Positions 46,535 through 59,390 of a stretch of 64,000 nucleotides of DNA are shown one piece after another (position 1 is the stretch's first letter; each line of letters starts with the position of its first letter). The notes under the pieces were generated by a model, which saw only the letters and a list, made by a program, of their open reading frames with translations, had not been told where the DNA came from and searched no databases. The stretch is from Acholoe squamosa (lineage: Eukaryota > Annelida > Polychaeta > Phyllodocida > Polynoidae): assembly GCA_949317995.1 (NCBI GenBank), contig OX439052.1:37015932-37079931 (forward strand), read 5' to 3'. The translations under genes were made by a program, and so were the position numbers.

Positions 46535-48824
46535 TTAACTTTGATCATTAGTCATTCTATCTGTATATGGCATACCGTTATTGTTTGCTGCGTCAAATGC
46601 TTTATATTGACTGTGGGTACGCATTCGTGCTTTTGGATTATTGGTATGGTTTGCATGCCCATTTGCATGCCCATTCGCATACCCATTCCCATGCCCATTT
46701 GGCATTTGGCCTCTTATGAGAGGGGTTTTTGTGGTTAAGCCAGAATTGTGCGATACTCCATTTGCCTTTGGCTCTTGCTTCTTCATAGTTGCTAAATCTG
46801 ATGTTAAGTATCCAACACCGTGACCTTCGGGACCCATCCCGGTGTCAAAGATGAATTTCCACAGGACTCGGAGCCATGATGTGTGATGGGGAAGGTTGTC
46901 GTAATACTCTGGAGCAATTTGTCTCACCTCCGGTAACCTCCGCCATGGGATGTAAGGGAAGTCATGGTGCTCCACATGGTAACCCACATTGAAAAGGATG
47001 GGGTTCAGGGGCCCATAGTATGAGACAGTAGCCTGGCCCTCATTGAACATATAGTGTTCGGATATAAAGTGACCCGCGAGAGGATGCAAGCCTAGCCCAA
47101 GAAGTGTACCTCCTACACAGTAGAAGAGACTCTTCAGACCAAGGAAATACAGAATTGCAGCATCGAAGGTGATTTGCAGCGCAAAGTTAAGTATTTCCAG
47201 TTTCAGTGGTGGGTAGGGTTGTTTAATGAAGGGGCGGATTCCATGGATCGCTGGATGAATGATGAGCCATAAGATCCGGGTAATTGGGTAACGGAAGAGA
47301 AAGCACTCGATACGTGTAGGGACATCCGCGTCCAGTTCCGGGTTACCGAGGTACCGGTGATGGTCTGAATGGTACTTCTTGTAAGTAACTGAGAGTGGGA
47401 CTCCCATGGGTAAGTTGCAGAGCATCCCCAAGGCCCTGTTCCATAATGGATGCCTGTGACCATATGCCAAGTTGTGGCCAATTTCATGGATAGCAGAGCC
47501 AAGTGAGTGGTTGAGAGTGCCGCTCACGACGTATGATACAATGAAGAGCGGGCCCCATGCCATGTCACGCACAATCCAGAACATGCAGAGCTGCAAGAAC
47601 AAAGATGGATTTTTGACTTACATAAAGAACAGATAATACATGTCCAAACCTTATTGTGACAATCTTGTATTTTAAGCAATTATTACCAACTAGAGTGTAT
47701 ATGAAAGTGATGCTCTCTTATTAATTTTACCAGGGTACATGGGGATTTCAACGGATTTTGGGGGATCTTTTGTATGGTCAGGTGCAGTAAAACCTGTGTT
47801 TGTCTCCAAAATTGACCAAATTGAGTTTGGGTATCAGGGAGACTTTGATCTTGTAATGGATTGAGTATAAATTAAATTCTCTATAGTCAGTTGTAATGAT
47901 GAATATTTCAAAACCTGATTCATCAGAATGGTATGAACACAGAGGGCAAATCATAAAAAAACTAATGATGTTTCTGAGGCCAAACGTTTCATTTTGAAGT
48001 AAGTATTTTAGAAGCCAGATGACTATCAAATGAGATATATACAATTCAAGTGCTACAAAATTGACATTTGAAATCACAAACAAATATCAGTCAATATCTT
48101 GATGGGAACTCTTCATCTGGCATTTGGATCCTAACAAACGTACAGTTCGGTATCATCAGTATAAATTTATGAATCACCCTTCTGATACATCTACAATATA
48201 TGTGGAGTACAATCTGGATTAGATCTATGGCCTAGCTAGGACATAACTAACACACATAGCTAGCTACTGACAAGACTTTGATAACATCTGTGACCCAGAT
48301 CAGTGTTATCTATCAATGAATATCACTTCACACATCGACTGGTTGGTACGCCTGCAGAACATCAGGCTTTTCAGGACATTCATGTACAATATGAAAATCT
48401 GGATACTGGTTATAGTGAGCATAATGGACTGTGTAGGTAATTGCACTTACCTATATAGATATCTCTAAAAGGACGATATTGGTAATTACACTTACCTTTA
48501 TAAAGATCTCCATGAGGATGATATAGGTAATCACACTCATGTGTGTGAAGGTCTCTATAAGGAGGATATAGTTAATTACACTTACCTCTATAGATATAGG
48601 GATTATATAGGTAATTACACTTACCTGTATAAATATCTCAATAAGGACGATGTAGGTAATGGATGGGTCATATCCCATAAGACGTTTGATCTCAGGATGC
48701 TTCTTGAGGATCTCCTTCCTCCTGGAGGTGTGAGGTTCTTCTGTGTACTCCCATGGGGTGTCCTCAATGGAGAAGAACTTCTTAAGAGTAGTGAACTTGA
48801 AGAATATTTCTGATGAAGCCATGT
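46535..48824 (-). CDS. DEGS1: Sphingolipid delta-4 desaturase (DES1-like), two coding exons
   Basis: The product is an ER membrane di-iron enzyme that converts dihydroceramide to ceramide. Coding exons are 48822-48625 (66 codons) and 47590-46535 (351 codons plus stop). They join in phase 0 with a GTAAGT donor and a TTCTTGCAG acceptor, giving 417 residues. The N-terminal lipid-desaturase segment (EILKKHPEIKRLMG) and three histidine boxes are intact: HEIGH (residues 101-105), HSDHH (140-144) and HVEHH (271-275). Spacing matches human DES1. A TTTTTCAG acceptor lies 2 bp before the ATG, implying an upstream non-coding exon. Residue 2 is Ala, so the human N-myristoylation glycine is absent. The C-terminus is longer than the 323-residue human protein by about 85 residues, with an Asn/Gly/His-rich NGHANGHANHTN repeat. 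The end of the first exon is tandemly amplified (see 48451-48669). Confidence 0.93.
47591..48450 (-). other. Desaturase intron
   Basis: The intron lies between the two coding exons. Apart from the donor array at its 5' end (in gene sense) I see no recognisable element. Confidence 0.6.
48451..48669 (-). repeat. Tandem array of exon end plus splice donor in the desaturase gene
   Basis: In the gene sense, the last 45 bp of the first coding exon are followed by four further copies of 39, 45, 45 and 45 bp. Candidate donors GTAAGT lie after exon-side positions 48625, 48586, 48496 and 48451. The copy at 48541 has mutated to ATGAGT. Each unit encodes a hydrophobic segment like VSVITYIVLIEIFIK. All unit lengths are multiples of three and the frame stays open until a TAG at 48453-48451, just before the last donor. 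Confidence 0.88.
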
Positions 48825-48826
48825 CT

Positions 48827-51800
48827 GAAAAATATAATATAATAAATCTGATGTTTTTTTTTTGTCCAGGTTAACTATTGATTTGTTACGGCGCTGCCTA
48901 GAAATGGAATCCATGAGAATATTGGATCATTTCGCCTGACATATTCAGCTCAAATTATGATGCCTTTTAATTTGAGTTTTAGATTTTGGGTTTTAACCTC
49001 CTGTGCACGTTGAATTGCCTGAACTGTCTAACGAGAATAACTTTGGTAATATACAAAAACGTGCACATCTTAAAGACCCTCCATGTACCATAAAACCGGT
49101 CATAAGCCAGAATTTTTACTTCTCCCTTTTTTACCAAAACCGGCTTCTAAATTTCCATGAAACCCCCCCTACCCGGCTTATGACCGAGATTCTTTTTACT
49201 ATAGATTATAGTGAAAACCTCGAAAAAGGTGTCCTAAAATCGGCTTATAGCTTTTCCTTAAGTTGTACCCCTGGGGTCCATGACCGGGGCTAGTTTATGA
49301 CCTTGGCTGGCATATAATGGGGGTTTTACGGTAGCTGTGGCGAATGGTTGGACAAACTCTTCTATCTGGGTTTTATCTACATATATAAATCTCACCAACT
49401 AGGGCATACTAAGTCGATGTGAGTACAGGAAATCACAGCACAGTCAGCGATCTAAATACATACGGCATATACTTCTTGGGGGGATTTCCCAGGGATCTGG
49501 CTCTGGGGGTCCCAACGTCACATCTCGATTTTAAGAAATGCTCATGTCACATGTCACTTAAGTTCCAATGTCCCCTGTCACCTATCATGTCCCATGCCCA
49601 ATTTAAGAAAACATTTTCGTTGTCAGCTTTGATCTTATGTTATATACAAAGGCCAATGCAGAGTTTCACCAGCCCTGAATGTCTAGGGATCACCCCATAC
49701 TGGTCCCGAGTTAAGTACTAGCGTCTTAGACTCTGGTCTTCTGTCCTATGTCTGATGGGAAGGGACAGGAAAGTAGTCCTTGTTGGTATGGGTGAAACAC
49801 TAGAGGGGGCTGTGGTTCTGAGGAGTGGGTAAGGACTGATCGTGGTGTTGTAAATGAGGTGGGGACTTTACACCCTGTATGCCACCTATCCACAATAGGG
49901 TACTGGTTAGAACGCAGGACTCATAATGCACGGTAACTGAGTTCTTGTCTCACCAGATGTTTTTTTTCATTGAACCAAAAGGGTTTTTTGTGCTGCCAAT
50001 TTTTAGGTTTTCATTTTTTATTTTGCTCTGCTGCTCTTACCAAGCATGTATAACTGCTCAAAGAAACTAAGATATACATAGCAGAGGTGACGTTTTTGCT
50101 TATGTCATAATAGAACCCACTCCCCTCACATTGGGAGTCCGACCCTCTACAGCATGAGCTAGCGGGACTGTTGTTGATTTATGGTAGACAATCTCCTTAT
50201 ATTCCCACATTGGTCTTTAGCTCAATTTCTGTTTAGCTGAATGCCTAGTCACAGGGTGAGTGTGTATGGTATGTGTTGTTGTCAGGTAAGTATACTAGGT
50301 GAAACCTCTATACTGCTGGGACAGTGCACACCTGTACCACTGCACCTACTAGTATATGCAGGTATGACACAATACATGTATTGGGCTGTAATAAAAATAG
50401 GGTCTACTTCTTGAGTTGCCCAATGATATATGCATCTAATTAGCCAGTACAGGCTATATCCCACAATGCAGGGCGCAGAAGATTAGGGGTTACTAGGAGT
50501 GAGCTAGTGACACCTGCTATCAGGTTGGGGATCACCCATGCCCAAAGCATTTTGCACAGGGATCCAGGCTTCCTGAAGTTACAATTGAGGCCTTAGACTA
50601 TTTTTTGTTGGTCTCCAAATCCCACCATCGGTATTGTTGTAAAAATTTAGTAAGAAAGGTCAGCCCCTGGGCTATGAAGGTAGACCAGGTCAGTCAAGGA
50701 CACGGTTTATGTACCCTATATGTGCCTTATATGGTCACCCCTTTCTGTGACCGTTCTGCACTATTTGGTTAGCCTCATTTATCATATTTGTACAGTGTTC
50801 GGCCTGTCTTATTCCCATCACGTGCCTGTCATGGGGTATCACATAAGGGTAACAGATGCTTTGAAACTTTCTAACTCCATCCTTCGCTGTCTACCTGCCT
50901 TATCTGTTTGCCTGTTTCTGCCCTGTGTACGGCAGTTTTATACCTTCCTGTCTTCAATTTAGCTGCCTCTCTGTTGGCTTACCTTCATCTTTCCCCATTT
51001 GCTTGCCCCTATCCCTCCCTGTCTGCCTCCATCCCTCCCTGTCTGCCTGCCTCTATCCCTCCCTGTCTGCCTTCCCTTATCCCTCCCTCTCTGCCTACTT
51101 ATATCCCTCCCTGTCTGCCTCCATCCCTCCCTGTCTGCCCTCTCTGCATGTCTCTACCCCCCCCCCCAGTCTGTCTGCCTCTATCCCCCCTACTTGTCTC
51201 TATCCCTCCCTGTCTTCCTCCATCCCACTCTGTCTGCCTGTGTCTATCCCTCCCTGCCTGGTGAGGTATCCCTCCATGATAGTAAGATAGAGATAGAGAG
51301 ATTCATGTACATGTATATTGAAATCAATAACTCCTGAACTCTCAAATTGATAGTTGAAATTTGTGAAAGGCTAGGGCCAGGGCACTGGGGCTTTTGAATA
51401 CAGTCATTATTATACAGGTCACTAGGCCTACAGTTTGCCTTTATAAATGTCTTTGTCTGTGTGTTGGTTATGCCATATAAAAAGTTGTGGACAAATTTTG
51501 GAAAGATACATGTACTAGTTTGTGGTTAATGTCATGCCATAGTATGTTGAAATAATCATGTCCAAGGGGTCTGTTTCAATACATCCTACAATCACCAAAT
51601 AGCTCTATGATCACCAAAATACCACCATGACCACATAATCTGAATACATCCCAGGATCTATCTCCTGATATAGGCCTATACAGTATTGTGCAGGGTTTGG
51701 GTACATATGTATACAATTGTTCAATTTCTACTATAATATATATAGTTGTCAACAGCTCAAGGCTCTTGGATTTTAAAAATTCATTATAGTGTAGTTGGCA

Positions 51801-52830
51801 ACATAATGCCAATGGACAATTCGTACAATAGATGATCTTTTGAGACAGAAAATGGTAGGGGGGAGGGCAAATCGTTGCCTGTTCTGAAAAATACCCCAGA
51901 TGAAGAGGAATGAAACAGTTAAGTTGAATGTCACGAGAATTGACAAACCTAACATGAATAGTGTACATTATGTTTTATGCATTTTTTGCCACTATCTAAT
52001 GACCCACATGAAGGATAGTGAAATAATGTATGAGGAATATCCATAGTATACACTTAAAAAAACAACAGTAGTAGCTGATCACTGGTAATCTATACCTTCC
52101 TGATGGTTGCACCTGGATAGAAGTGTGGCAGAACAATGTAGTATAGGCTATGAGATAATGTAGTCAAAATATATCAGACTGAGCATAATAGTACCATGCA
52201 TGATAGCACCAGCTTTGTATTAAAGGTTAGAATTTTATACATTTAAGAGCTTATGGTCGAAAATCATAGAAAGTTAGCAGATGGGGCCTTCTGTGGGGGC
52301 CTGAGATTAAACCCTGGAGTATCTGAAAGATATTTTTGTGGATAATGTATAGGTGTTGGGGTAACTACCCACAAAATATTTTCAGTTAAATATGAAATCT
52401 GTTACTGTGGCAACACCCTGAGCATCTATACTCTGGAAGACCCTGGAAAGGTGTCTAGCCGAATTACATTACGGGGGTATTTTCCCTTAAGCCATGCAAA
52501 ATTAATTATTTTATGTATTTCATCAACTTTTATGTTAACTTTTGTTGACTACTGGGTCTAAGGGTAGGGTTCAAAGAGCTGCAGCTAAAGGACTTGGACT
52601 TTTGTCCTACACTTAAATCCTTTTGCTTCAGGCCTGAAATAGAATTTTCACTGAATTCCTTGAAATTCCTGGTTCAGGAAATTTCAAAACTTGCTGATAA
52701 ACATAAAAGTGACACAGTCTTAGGTAGTTACTTTTAATCATGTGGACGACAATGCCCACCATGTGTACTTTCAGGTGTTATATAGTGTTAATGGGCCAAA
52801 AATATGTGAACACCTCACAATTGAGGTCCT
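48827..52830. other. Upstream/intergenic region, no gene seen
   Basis: Around 49090-49330 there are repeated CGGCTTATGACCG-type words of an inverted-repeat family, with GGGGGTTTTACGGTA at the end. A tRNA-like SINE head occurs at 49897-49965 (+), with ACTGGTTAGAACGCAGG and GAGTTCTTGTCTC. The rest shows only short chance frames. Confidence 0.45.
50985..51262. repeat. C/T-rich minisatellite
   Basis: Roughly 20-bp units of the type CCTCCATCCCTCCCTGTCTG repeat about a dozen times, with an internal run of 9 C. The repeated open frames across it, in all three forward frames, are repeat translations. Confidence 0.85.
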
Positions 52831-52834
52831 CAAC

Positions 52835-53215
52835 ATGGCATGCAACTCAAATGTCATTCGGGAAGACAGATTCACAGAATTGTGATAAAAGTTAACCACA
52901 GAAACATTCATTCTAGGACAGGACGATCACATCTGACATAAATACTGATACAATTTCCATAATCTACAGGTCAAAATGGTCCAGACCAGAGATTTCCATG
53001 GAAGTATGATGATAATTTCTCTAGGAAACCAAGCCCGCACCATGGCTGTACCTCAAATGTCATTCGGAAAGACAGATTCACAGAATCGCGTTAAAGGTTT
53101 ATCACAAGAACGTTTATTATAAGAAAAACACATGATAATATCTTTAGAAAACGAACCACTCAACATAGCATGTAACTAAAATGTCATTCGGCAAGACAGG
53201 TCATTCGGCAAGACA
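52835..53215. repeat. Imperfect tandem repeat, ~130-200 bp spacing
   Basis: The word AAATGTCATTCGG with AAGACAGATTCACAGAAT recurs at about 52850, 53045 and (partly) 53175. No coding potential is seen. Confidence 0.65.
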
Positions 53216-56200
53216 TTTTTTAGACTTTTCCCCTTGCTTTTCCAAACCATGAGGGATAATTTATCTGTTTTACACTATGGCACTTAGATATATGTGGGGG
53301 GTAAATAACTGACATAGTTAATATAGTTAAATATGTAACTCCCAGCCAGGATGAGAAAGAATGTGCTATTTCGGGAAGACACCCATAAAAGGGCTGTCTG
53401 GCTGAAAAAATACTCATGGCCTGCTCACAGCCAAGATAATGGAGCAATTCCAATTATTTTTCCAGATTATTTTAGCATGGGACTAACACTAAATGTTAGC
53501 ACAGAAAATGAACCCATATACATCATATATATTTTAGGAGGGGGTCATATGCCCTAAAATTTTTGCCCAGACAAACTACTTTACAAAAAGTTAATTTCTC
53601 AAAAAATATAGACCAACTGCCCCTAGGAAGGCAATCTTAGGTCCAAAATTTTGGTTTCCCTTCAGATTTCAGTGACCAGTGGCAGATCAAGGATTTGGAA
53701 AAGGGAGGGGTGGGCAGCCCCAATGAACATGCTGCACTAATGCATTATTTAGAGAATAGAAAACGGCCTTCTTCACATCAAGATTGTCTATTGTCCTATA
53801 ATGCACGAATGCATCTGAGTCCATTATTTACCTGTGATGGCCACATGTTTTGAGGATATTTGATAAATACAGTACTGAGAAGTAAGCTTCACCTCTCAAT
53901 TAATCAAATCGACCATTTCAACTTCATAATGTCCAATAAAAGAGAGTTTTTGATGAATTTACTGTCATGTCAAGCATCTGCTCACTTGCCTGTCATGTGA
54001 CTGCTCATTTATGGAGCAGCTCAGCAGTTTTTAGCCTATTACAACCACAACTTTTTCATTTATGGAATATAACCCTGCAAATGGGTGAATATTACATAAA
54101 ACAGATGAAAACACTCTCTAAATATATGTCCGGCATCTACTCATCCCATGTCTGCTCGTCATGTGTCTGCTCATCATGTGTCTGCTTGTCATCTGTCTGC
54201 TCACTTCAGACCTGCATCGCTTTCACAAGACTTGGTCAATACTGTTCTACGTTCTACTTTAAGGCGTCCTATATAGGAGTCTAATATGTCTCTAGAGGTT
54301 TTGTGTTCATATATGAATTACGGGAAAAAGTGGCCTTCATCAGTTCTGCTATATGTCCAGACAATTAACCTATATCACACTTGCTACATACCTAAACCTC
54401 ATAGGTTAAAACTGTACTTTAAAGAACCAAGTGATGCCCTTTTCTATGCTGCAGTGGCGGATCCAGGATCTGGAAAAGGAGGGGGCGTGGCCCTAAAGGA
54501 AGGGGCGCACACCATACTTTTGAGCAAATTTTGGGGTCTGAAATTCAGTTCTTAAAGGTTTGCAGTTCTTAAAGGGTTAAAATGCTACACAGTTCATACA
54601 GACTTAAATGATTAAGTGATTAGGGTAAATGGTGCTACAGCTTACAGGGCGTGACTGATCTCAGATGGTCAAGTCTTGCGAAATGGGGCAACATGGTGTT
54701 ACAAAGTGTGGAACCATACGTGCCGCATATTTCCAATCCCAATACATTTGATTTTGTGATCAAGGATCAGATAATTATGTCATAACAAGCTAATAATACA
54801 AGGAATCAGATGGACAAGGCAGAACTGTTTCATTTGAAAACTATAATGAGATAAATGATATAATTTTACCCAAAAAAAAGTTGCTATATCTTGAAGGTGG
54901 CCTGTAGCAATCAACTGAAACTGTCATAGAAAATACCTCACTTGGATAGTGTCCTGAATCAGTAATGAATAATGTGTTGATTTCCCAAATAGAACTTGTG
55001 GGGGAAAGAAAATGTGTGGCACATATGGTTCCTCACTGTGTGACACCATTTCGTGAGACTTGATCAGATCTATGTATCAGGATGTAACCAGAATGTTTCT
55101 TCCTCCATCCCTCCCTACCTCCATGTCACGCCTTTATCACAGGTCAAAAACTATATCATAGAACTTTATTATGATAACATATTACCCTACATGTGTAAGG
55201 TTCATCCCAAACTCAGGCTAGTGCTATAAGGTGCCAAGTTTGGCTACATTATTACTGTGCTATACCGTCCATCATATATGGCGCACTCCTTTGGCTGAGT
55301 CTTTTAAGGCACAGTCATGGAAATATTCTTGTGAATGCGGCACCCTATGAAGTGACTAAGGTAATAATGATACTTAGAGTGGTGAATTTAAAGTGCATGG
55401 GGGGATCACGCCATCTTGTTTTTAGCAAAAATCAGCAATATTTTATTGGTTAATTTGGCCAAAAGGTCTCTAAGGAGAAATAGTGCCATCCCAACCCCAT
55501 GTTCTCATATCAGCAATATGACCACTGAATACATTATGCCTTAAATGGTTCAATTGGCACTGAGCCCTTGTTCAGCTTTAAGGTCATTAATGAATTAAAG
55601 CATTGAAGCATCATGCCTGGACATTGACTGTCATGATGTATATATAAATGCAGCCCTGGTGAGACTTCGGTCCAGGACTACATTCAAGCATAATGCTGAC
55701 TCCTTTGGAGTACCTGCATCAACCCCTATAGAAATGGGAAGATGAGTGAATCAGTCAAGGTGAGAAGACTCTCTGCATTAATGCATCATGATGCATTAAT
55801 GCATGAGTAGCACTTATTTGGTGAATTAAAAATTAACTATGTAGCCCACCCAGAGCAATCCTAAGAGTGTTAAAACATTATGCAGCCCTCCCATAGTAGT
55901 CCTTATAGTTTAAAACACCAGGCAGCGCTCCTAGAGCAGTGCTTCAAGTCTTCAAATACTATGCAGCCTTCACAGAGCAGTCCTTCAAGTGTTTAAATGA
56001 CACTGAACTTTACCCACATGGCAAAAAACGTGGTTTCAACGTTTGCAAATTTTTTTATTTGTCTTAGGTAAAAAACATGTAATTTTCCCCCAAATTAAAC
56101 CATTTTTTATTTACTTTTCTTTTACATTAAAATAAACGTTCAAACCTGAAATAAAAACATTTTTATAAAAACGTCAAAAATGTTTTCTTGAGTACATGTT

Positions 56201-57096
56201 TTGACATTTTTTGAGGTTGAAGAAAAAAATATTTGGCAAACTTAGGAACCAAATAGTGGGTAGGCAGCCCCCCAGGGCAGTCATTTAAGTCTTTAAGCAC
56301 TAGGCAGCTCTGTAAGAGTTTCAAAGCACTATGTTATCCTCCAAGAGCAGTCCTTAGAGGGTTAAAACACTACACAGCCCATAGAGAGTTAAATGTTTAC
56401 CTGTTGTATGTGGCATAGAACATTATCTAAACTAATATTACTTGTGATTAGGGTAATTGGTGCTACAGATTACAAGGCGTGACCCATAGAACGTTTATGC
56501 CTCCATCTCTCCCTGCCCCCATGTAGAGCCTTTACCTGTTTAAGCTAACCAAAACAAAGGACTTTTTTTCACAAGTAGAAAAGTGTATAATAGAACTTTA
56601 TTGTGATAGGGCTTACCTAGCCCACTTAAAAGGGTCTATTTTATCTCCTATTTCCTATCCTCTCAGTTTGTCTGATGCACAAATGCGTCGGCACCACCAT
56701 GCTCATTGTGAAATGGTGTAATGTAGTTTTCTCACTATGTATATGAATGTAACGGTTAAAATTGTGTTAAAATGTATTTACCAATGTGAATTCTATAATG
56801 TGATATAGAATTATAGTATTGAGGGTCAGGAGGGTAGGGCGTCCATTCCGCTGAACACCATGGGTTCCCTCAGAATAACACCAATTCTACTTCAACTTCT
56901 CGTATAATTATAAGATAACTCACTCACTATAAGGAGCCTGTGTGATCATAAATTGGCCACCTAATAACTGTGTCGTATAATGTATACACTCCTCATATAA
57001 GGCGCACCCCTAACTTTGGCTGATCCTTTAAGCAGCAGGCACAGCCAAGGCTGTTTTCTTACCTCATATATTTGTGGGCACTAAGGTAATAATTAC
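53216..57096. other. Intergenic region with DNA-transposon relics, no gene seen
   Basis: It holds a truncated hairpin MITE (53746-53822) and a short TCATGTGTCTGC-type tandem repeat (54135-54215). There are two CAGTGGCRGATC-type transposon ends (about 53683 and 54463) and pieces of the AAGTGCTGG/GCATCATG family near 55590-55800. A 28-bp perfect palindrome lies at 55775-55802. Confidence 0.5.
56013..56260. mobile_element. MITE, third copy of the CCCACTTGGC family
   Basis: The left end CCCACATGGCAAAAAACG is clear and the right end is degenerate (CCAAATAGTGGG). The interior shares AAACTTAGGAACCAAA with the copy at 31887-32219. Confidence 0.6.
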
Positions 57097-57332
57097 ACTG
57101 AGAAAATATTCTTACTCACATGAGTCTAGATCCAGGCAATGTCGCTAAAATGAGTATTGTTTGAGACTCAGCCTGATCCTTGAATGATACTCCTGAGGCT
57201 GATCCTGGGGTGATACTCTGGCTTTGCCTGAGTATCATACAAGGATCAGGCTGAGTCTCAAACAATACTCATTTTGGCGACATTGCATCAGTCTGGTTCT
57301 AGACTCATGTGAGTAAGAATATTTTCTCACTG
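57097..57332. repeat. 236-bp near-perfect foldback
   Basis: The outer arms GAGAAAATATTCTTACTCAC and GTGAGTAAGAATATTTTCTC pair. So do 44-bp inner arms containing GAGTATTGTTTGAGACTCAG and its complement. The centre is a short imperfect loop around CTCTGGCTTTGCC. Confidence 0.9.
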
Positions 57333-57588
57333 TCTATGTACTATAAAACCCTGCGAATAAGCCACACCCTGAGTTTGTGAACTGCCTTGAAAATTTCAAA
57401 AATTCATAGCTTTCTTCTAACCAATGGATATTCAAATTTCAAGACCTATGAGATCCTATGAGATCCTGTGGCTGAAATGCTCTATAAGCCGTGGCTTTTA
57501 CACAGGGTTTTACGGTATAATTATAGATTCAAACAGGTGAGTGTATAGTTGGGGTTTGGAGGGGATGGGCACACCATCTTGTTTATAG

Positions 57589-57591
<3 letters not shown>

Positions 57592-57623
<32 letters not shown>
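57592..57623. repeat. (TA)n microsatellite, left of TIR element A
   Basis: About 16 TA units abut the left inverted repeat of the element at 57624. Confidence 0.9.
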
Positions 57624-57625
<2 letters not shown>

Positions 57626-59372
57626 GTGGGGCTCCAGAAAATGTCCATTAAGCAAATTTGTCATATTTTCTTTAATAACTCTGTAATAAGATCATTTCAG
57701 GTGATATGGACAGCATGGTTACAAAGATCTCAATGAGTACTTATGTAATAACTAAGGAATAAATTATATTTTTCCTGTTATTTTCTGAATTTACCCATAT
57801 TTTGCTTGAAAAATACCAAAAAATCCATGTCCCCTGAGAAAAAATGATTTTCATTCAATTTTTTTCTCTATTCACATTGTATTAACCCATTTTGCAATTA
57901 ATACAACATATTTTAGAGACCCTTCTGTACATCACCGTGAATTTTCAAGAAAATTTTCAAATTTTTTCATTATCTGATGAAAATCTTTAGAAATAGAGTT
58001 TTTCTCATAAAATCATGTTTTTATTTAAAAAATGTGTTATCTATATGAATAGAATGCGTTTGAGGTAGTTTTTTGACAGTATGTAGAAGTCTGACACCCA
58101 CATATTGGAGCAGATATGCAAAAATCTGAATATTTTACTGTTTTCTCTCCATAAATGAGGCCCAAAGAGGGGTAGAAAAATGACCCTTTTAAGGCTATTT
58201 TCTTTGGGGAATAATTTATTATATAAATATAAGGCATATAAAGATGAAATTCAGTTGACACTGTATGTGGTGGGGGCCTGGAAAGGATCTTGCCATTTGA
58301 TTCCGGAAATTCCACTTCAAAGTATGATAAAAGACAGAAAATTGAAAATGTTACGTTCATCAGATTTATGTTACGTTCATCGGATTCACATGGATGATTT
58401 ACCTCTAATTTGCCTAATTCTTCAATAATAGTTAAAACAAATATCAATAGGGTACCCAATTAGTGAACTGCACCAGCTAGTGTAAGAATTTTTTCAATGT
58501 AGATTATTGTTTTGCTGTAATAGGAATGCAATCATAAATGTTACGTTTATGTTACGTTCATCGGATTTATGTTACGTTCATCAGATTTTTGGTGTTACGT
58601 TCATCAGACTGTTACGTTCATCGGATAAACTGATGATAGCATATGTATGGCATAAATCATCCATGAAGAAAATTTTAAACAACCAGTAAACCTGAGAAAA
58701 TCAACCTAATCAGCATGGGATATGAATTTTCCAGATAGATATATTCTTTAAGGAGATATTTCATGATTTTCCCCAAAAATGTTACGTTCATCGGATTCAG
58801 GCTAATGACTTATCAAAGATAAAATCCTTTATAATGCATAAGTAGATCAAAGAAATATCTTTAGGTATAGCTAATAAAAGTGAATACAATCATTTCCAAT
58901 TGTCAGTTAGTGGAACATTGTTCAATTTTATATTTTTTTTGTTGTTTACAAGAATTTTTAAATGAACTTAGAGCAAATCCATCATTTTCTCAATTTACCT
59001 GATATTTTAAGCATGACACAAGATATGTGGAAACGAAGGAAAAATTTATATATGATATTCTGTGCATAGAAGAGATACATCTCTACCAGGTTCCAGTGAA
59101 TATATATCATGGTATATTGTTTGAAAATCATTTTTCCAAAATTTTATCTCATTTAATCAAATCTGATGAACGTAACACCCCTCTTAATGCTTAAAATATA
59201 TGCATTTTGAGCTAAAAAATAGAAAATGATGGAAAAATCCCAACTTCACAATATTTAGCATTCTCATGGCTTATCACCTCCTCCACAGACATGTAAAACT
59301 ATAGAAGTCTAAGGGTAATTAAAAAAATTGATCATTTTTTCTCAAAATTGGACATTTTCTGGAGCCCCACCC
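57624..59372. mobile_element. TIR element A with internal TGTTACGTTCATC iterons
   Basis: It is bounded by a perfect 24-bp inverted repeat, GGGTGGGGCTCCAGAAAATG plus TCCA on the left (57624-57647) and its complement on the right (59349-59372). TA runs lie outside both ends. Inside, the motif TGTTACGTTCATCRGATT occurs about eight times forward (58348, 58368, a variant at 58538, then 58550, 58570, 58592, 58610 and 58779) and once reversed (59160-59177). No transposase-like frame is present, so it is non-autonomous. The superfamily is unknown to me. Confidence 0.75.
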
Positions 59373-59390
59373 ATATATATATATATATAT

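Noticed and set aside
49003-49293. 96-codon frame upstream of the desaturase
   Set aside because: It overlaps CGGCTTATGACCG-type repeats and has no conserved features.
50908-51337. Three overlapping Pro/Leu/Ser-rich frames
   Set aside because: They are translations of the C/T-rich minisatellite in each frame.
58037-58459. 140-codon minus-strand frame and overlapping plus-strand frame
   Set aside because: They fall inside TIR element A, overlap each other, contain the iterons and resemble no protein family.
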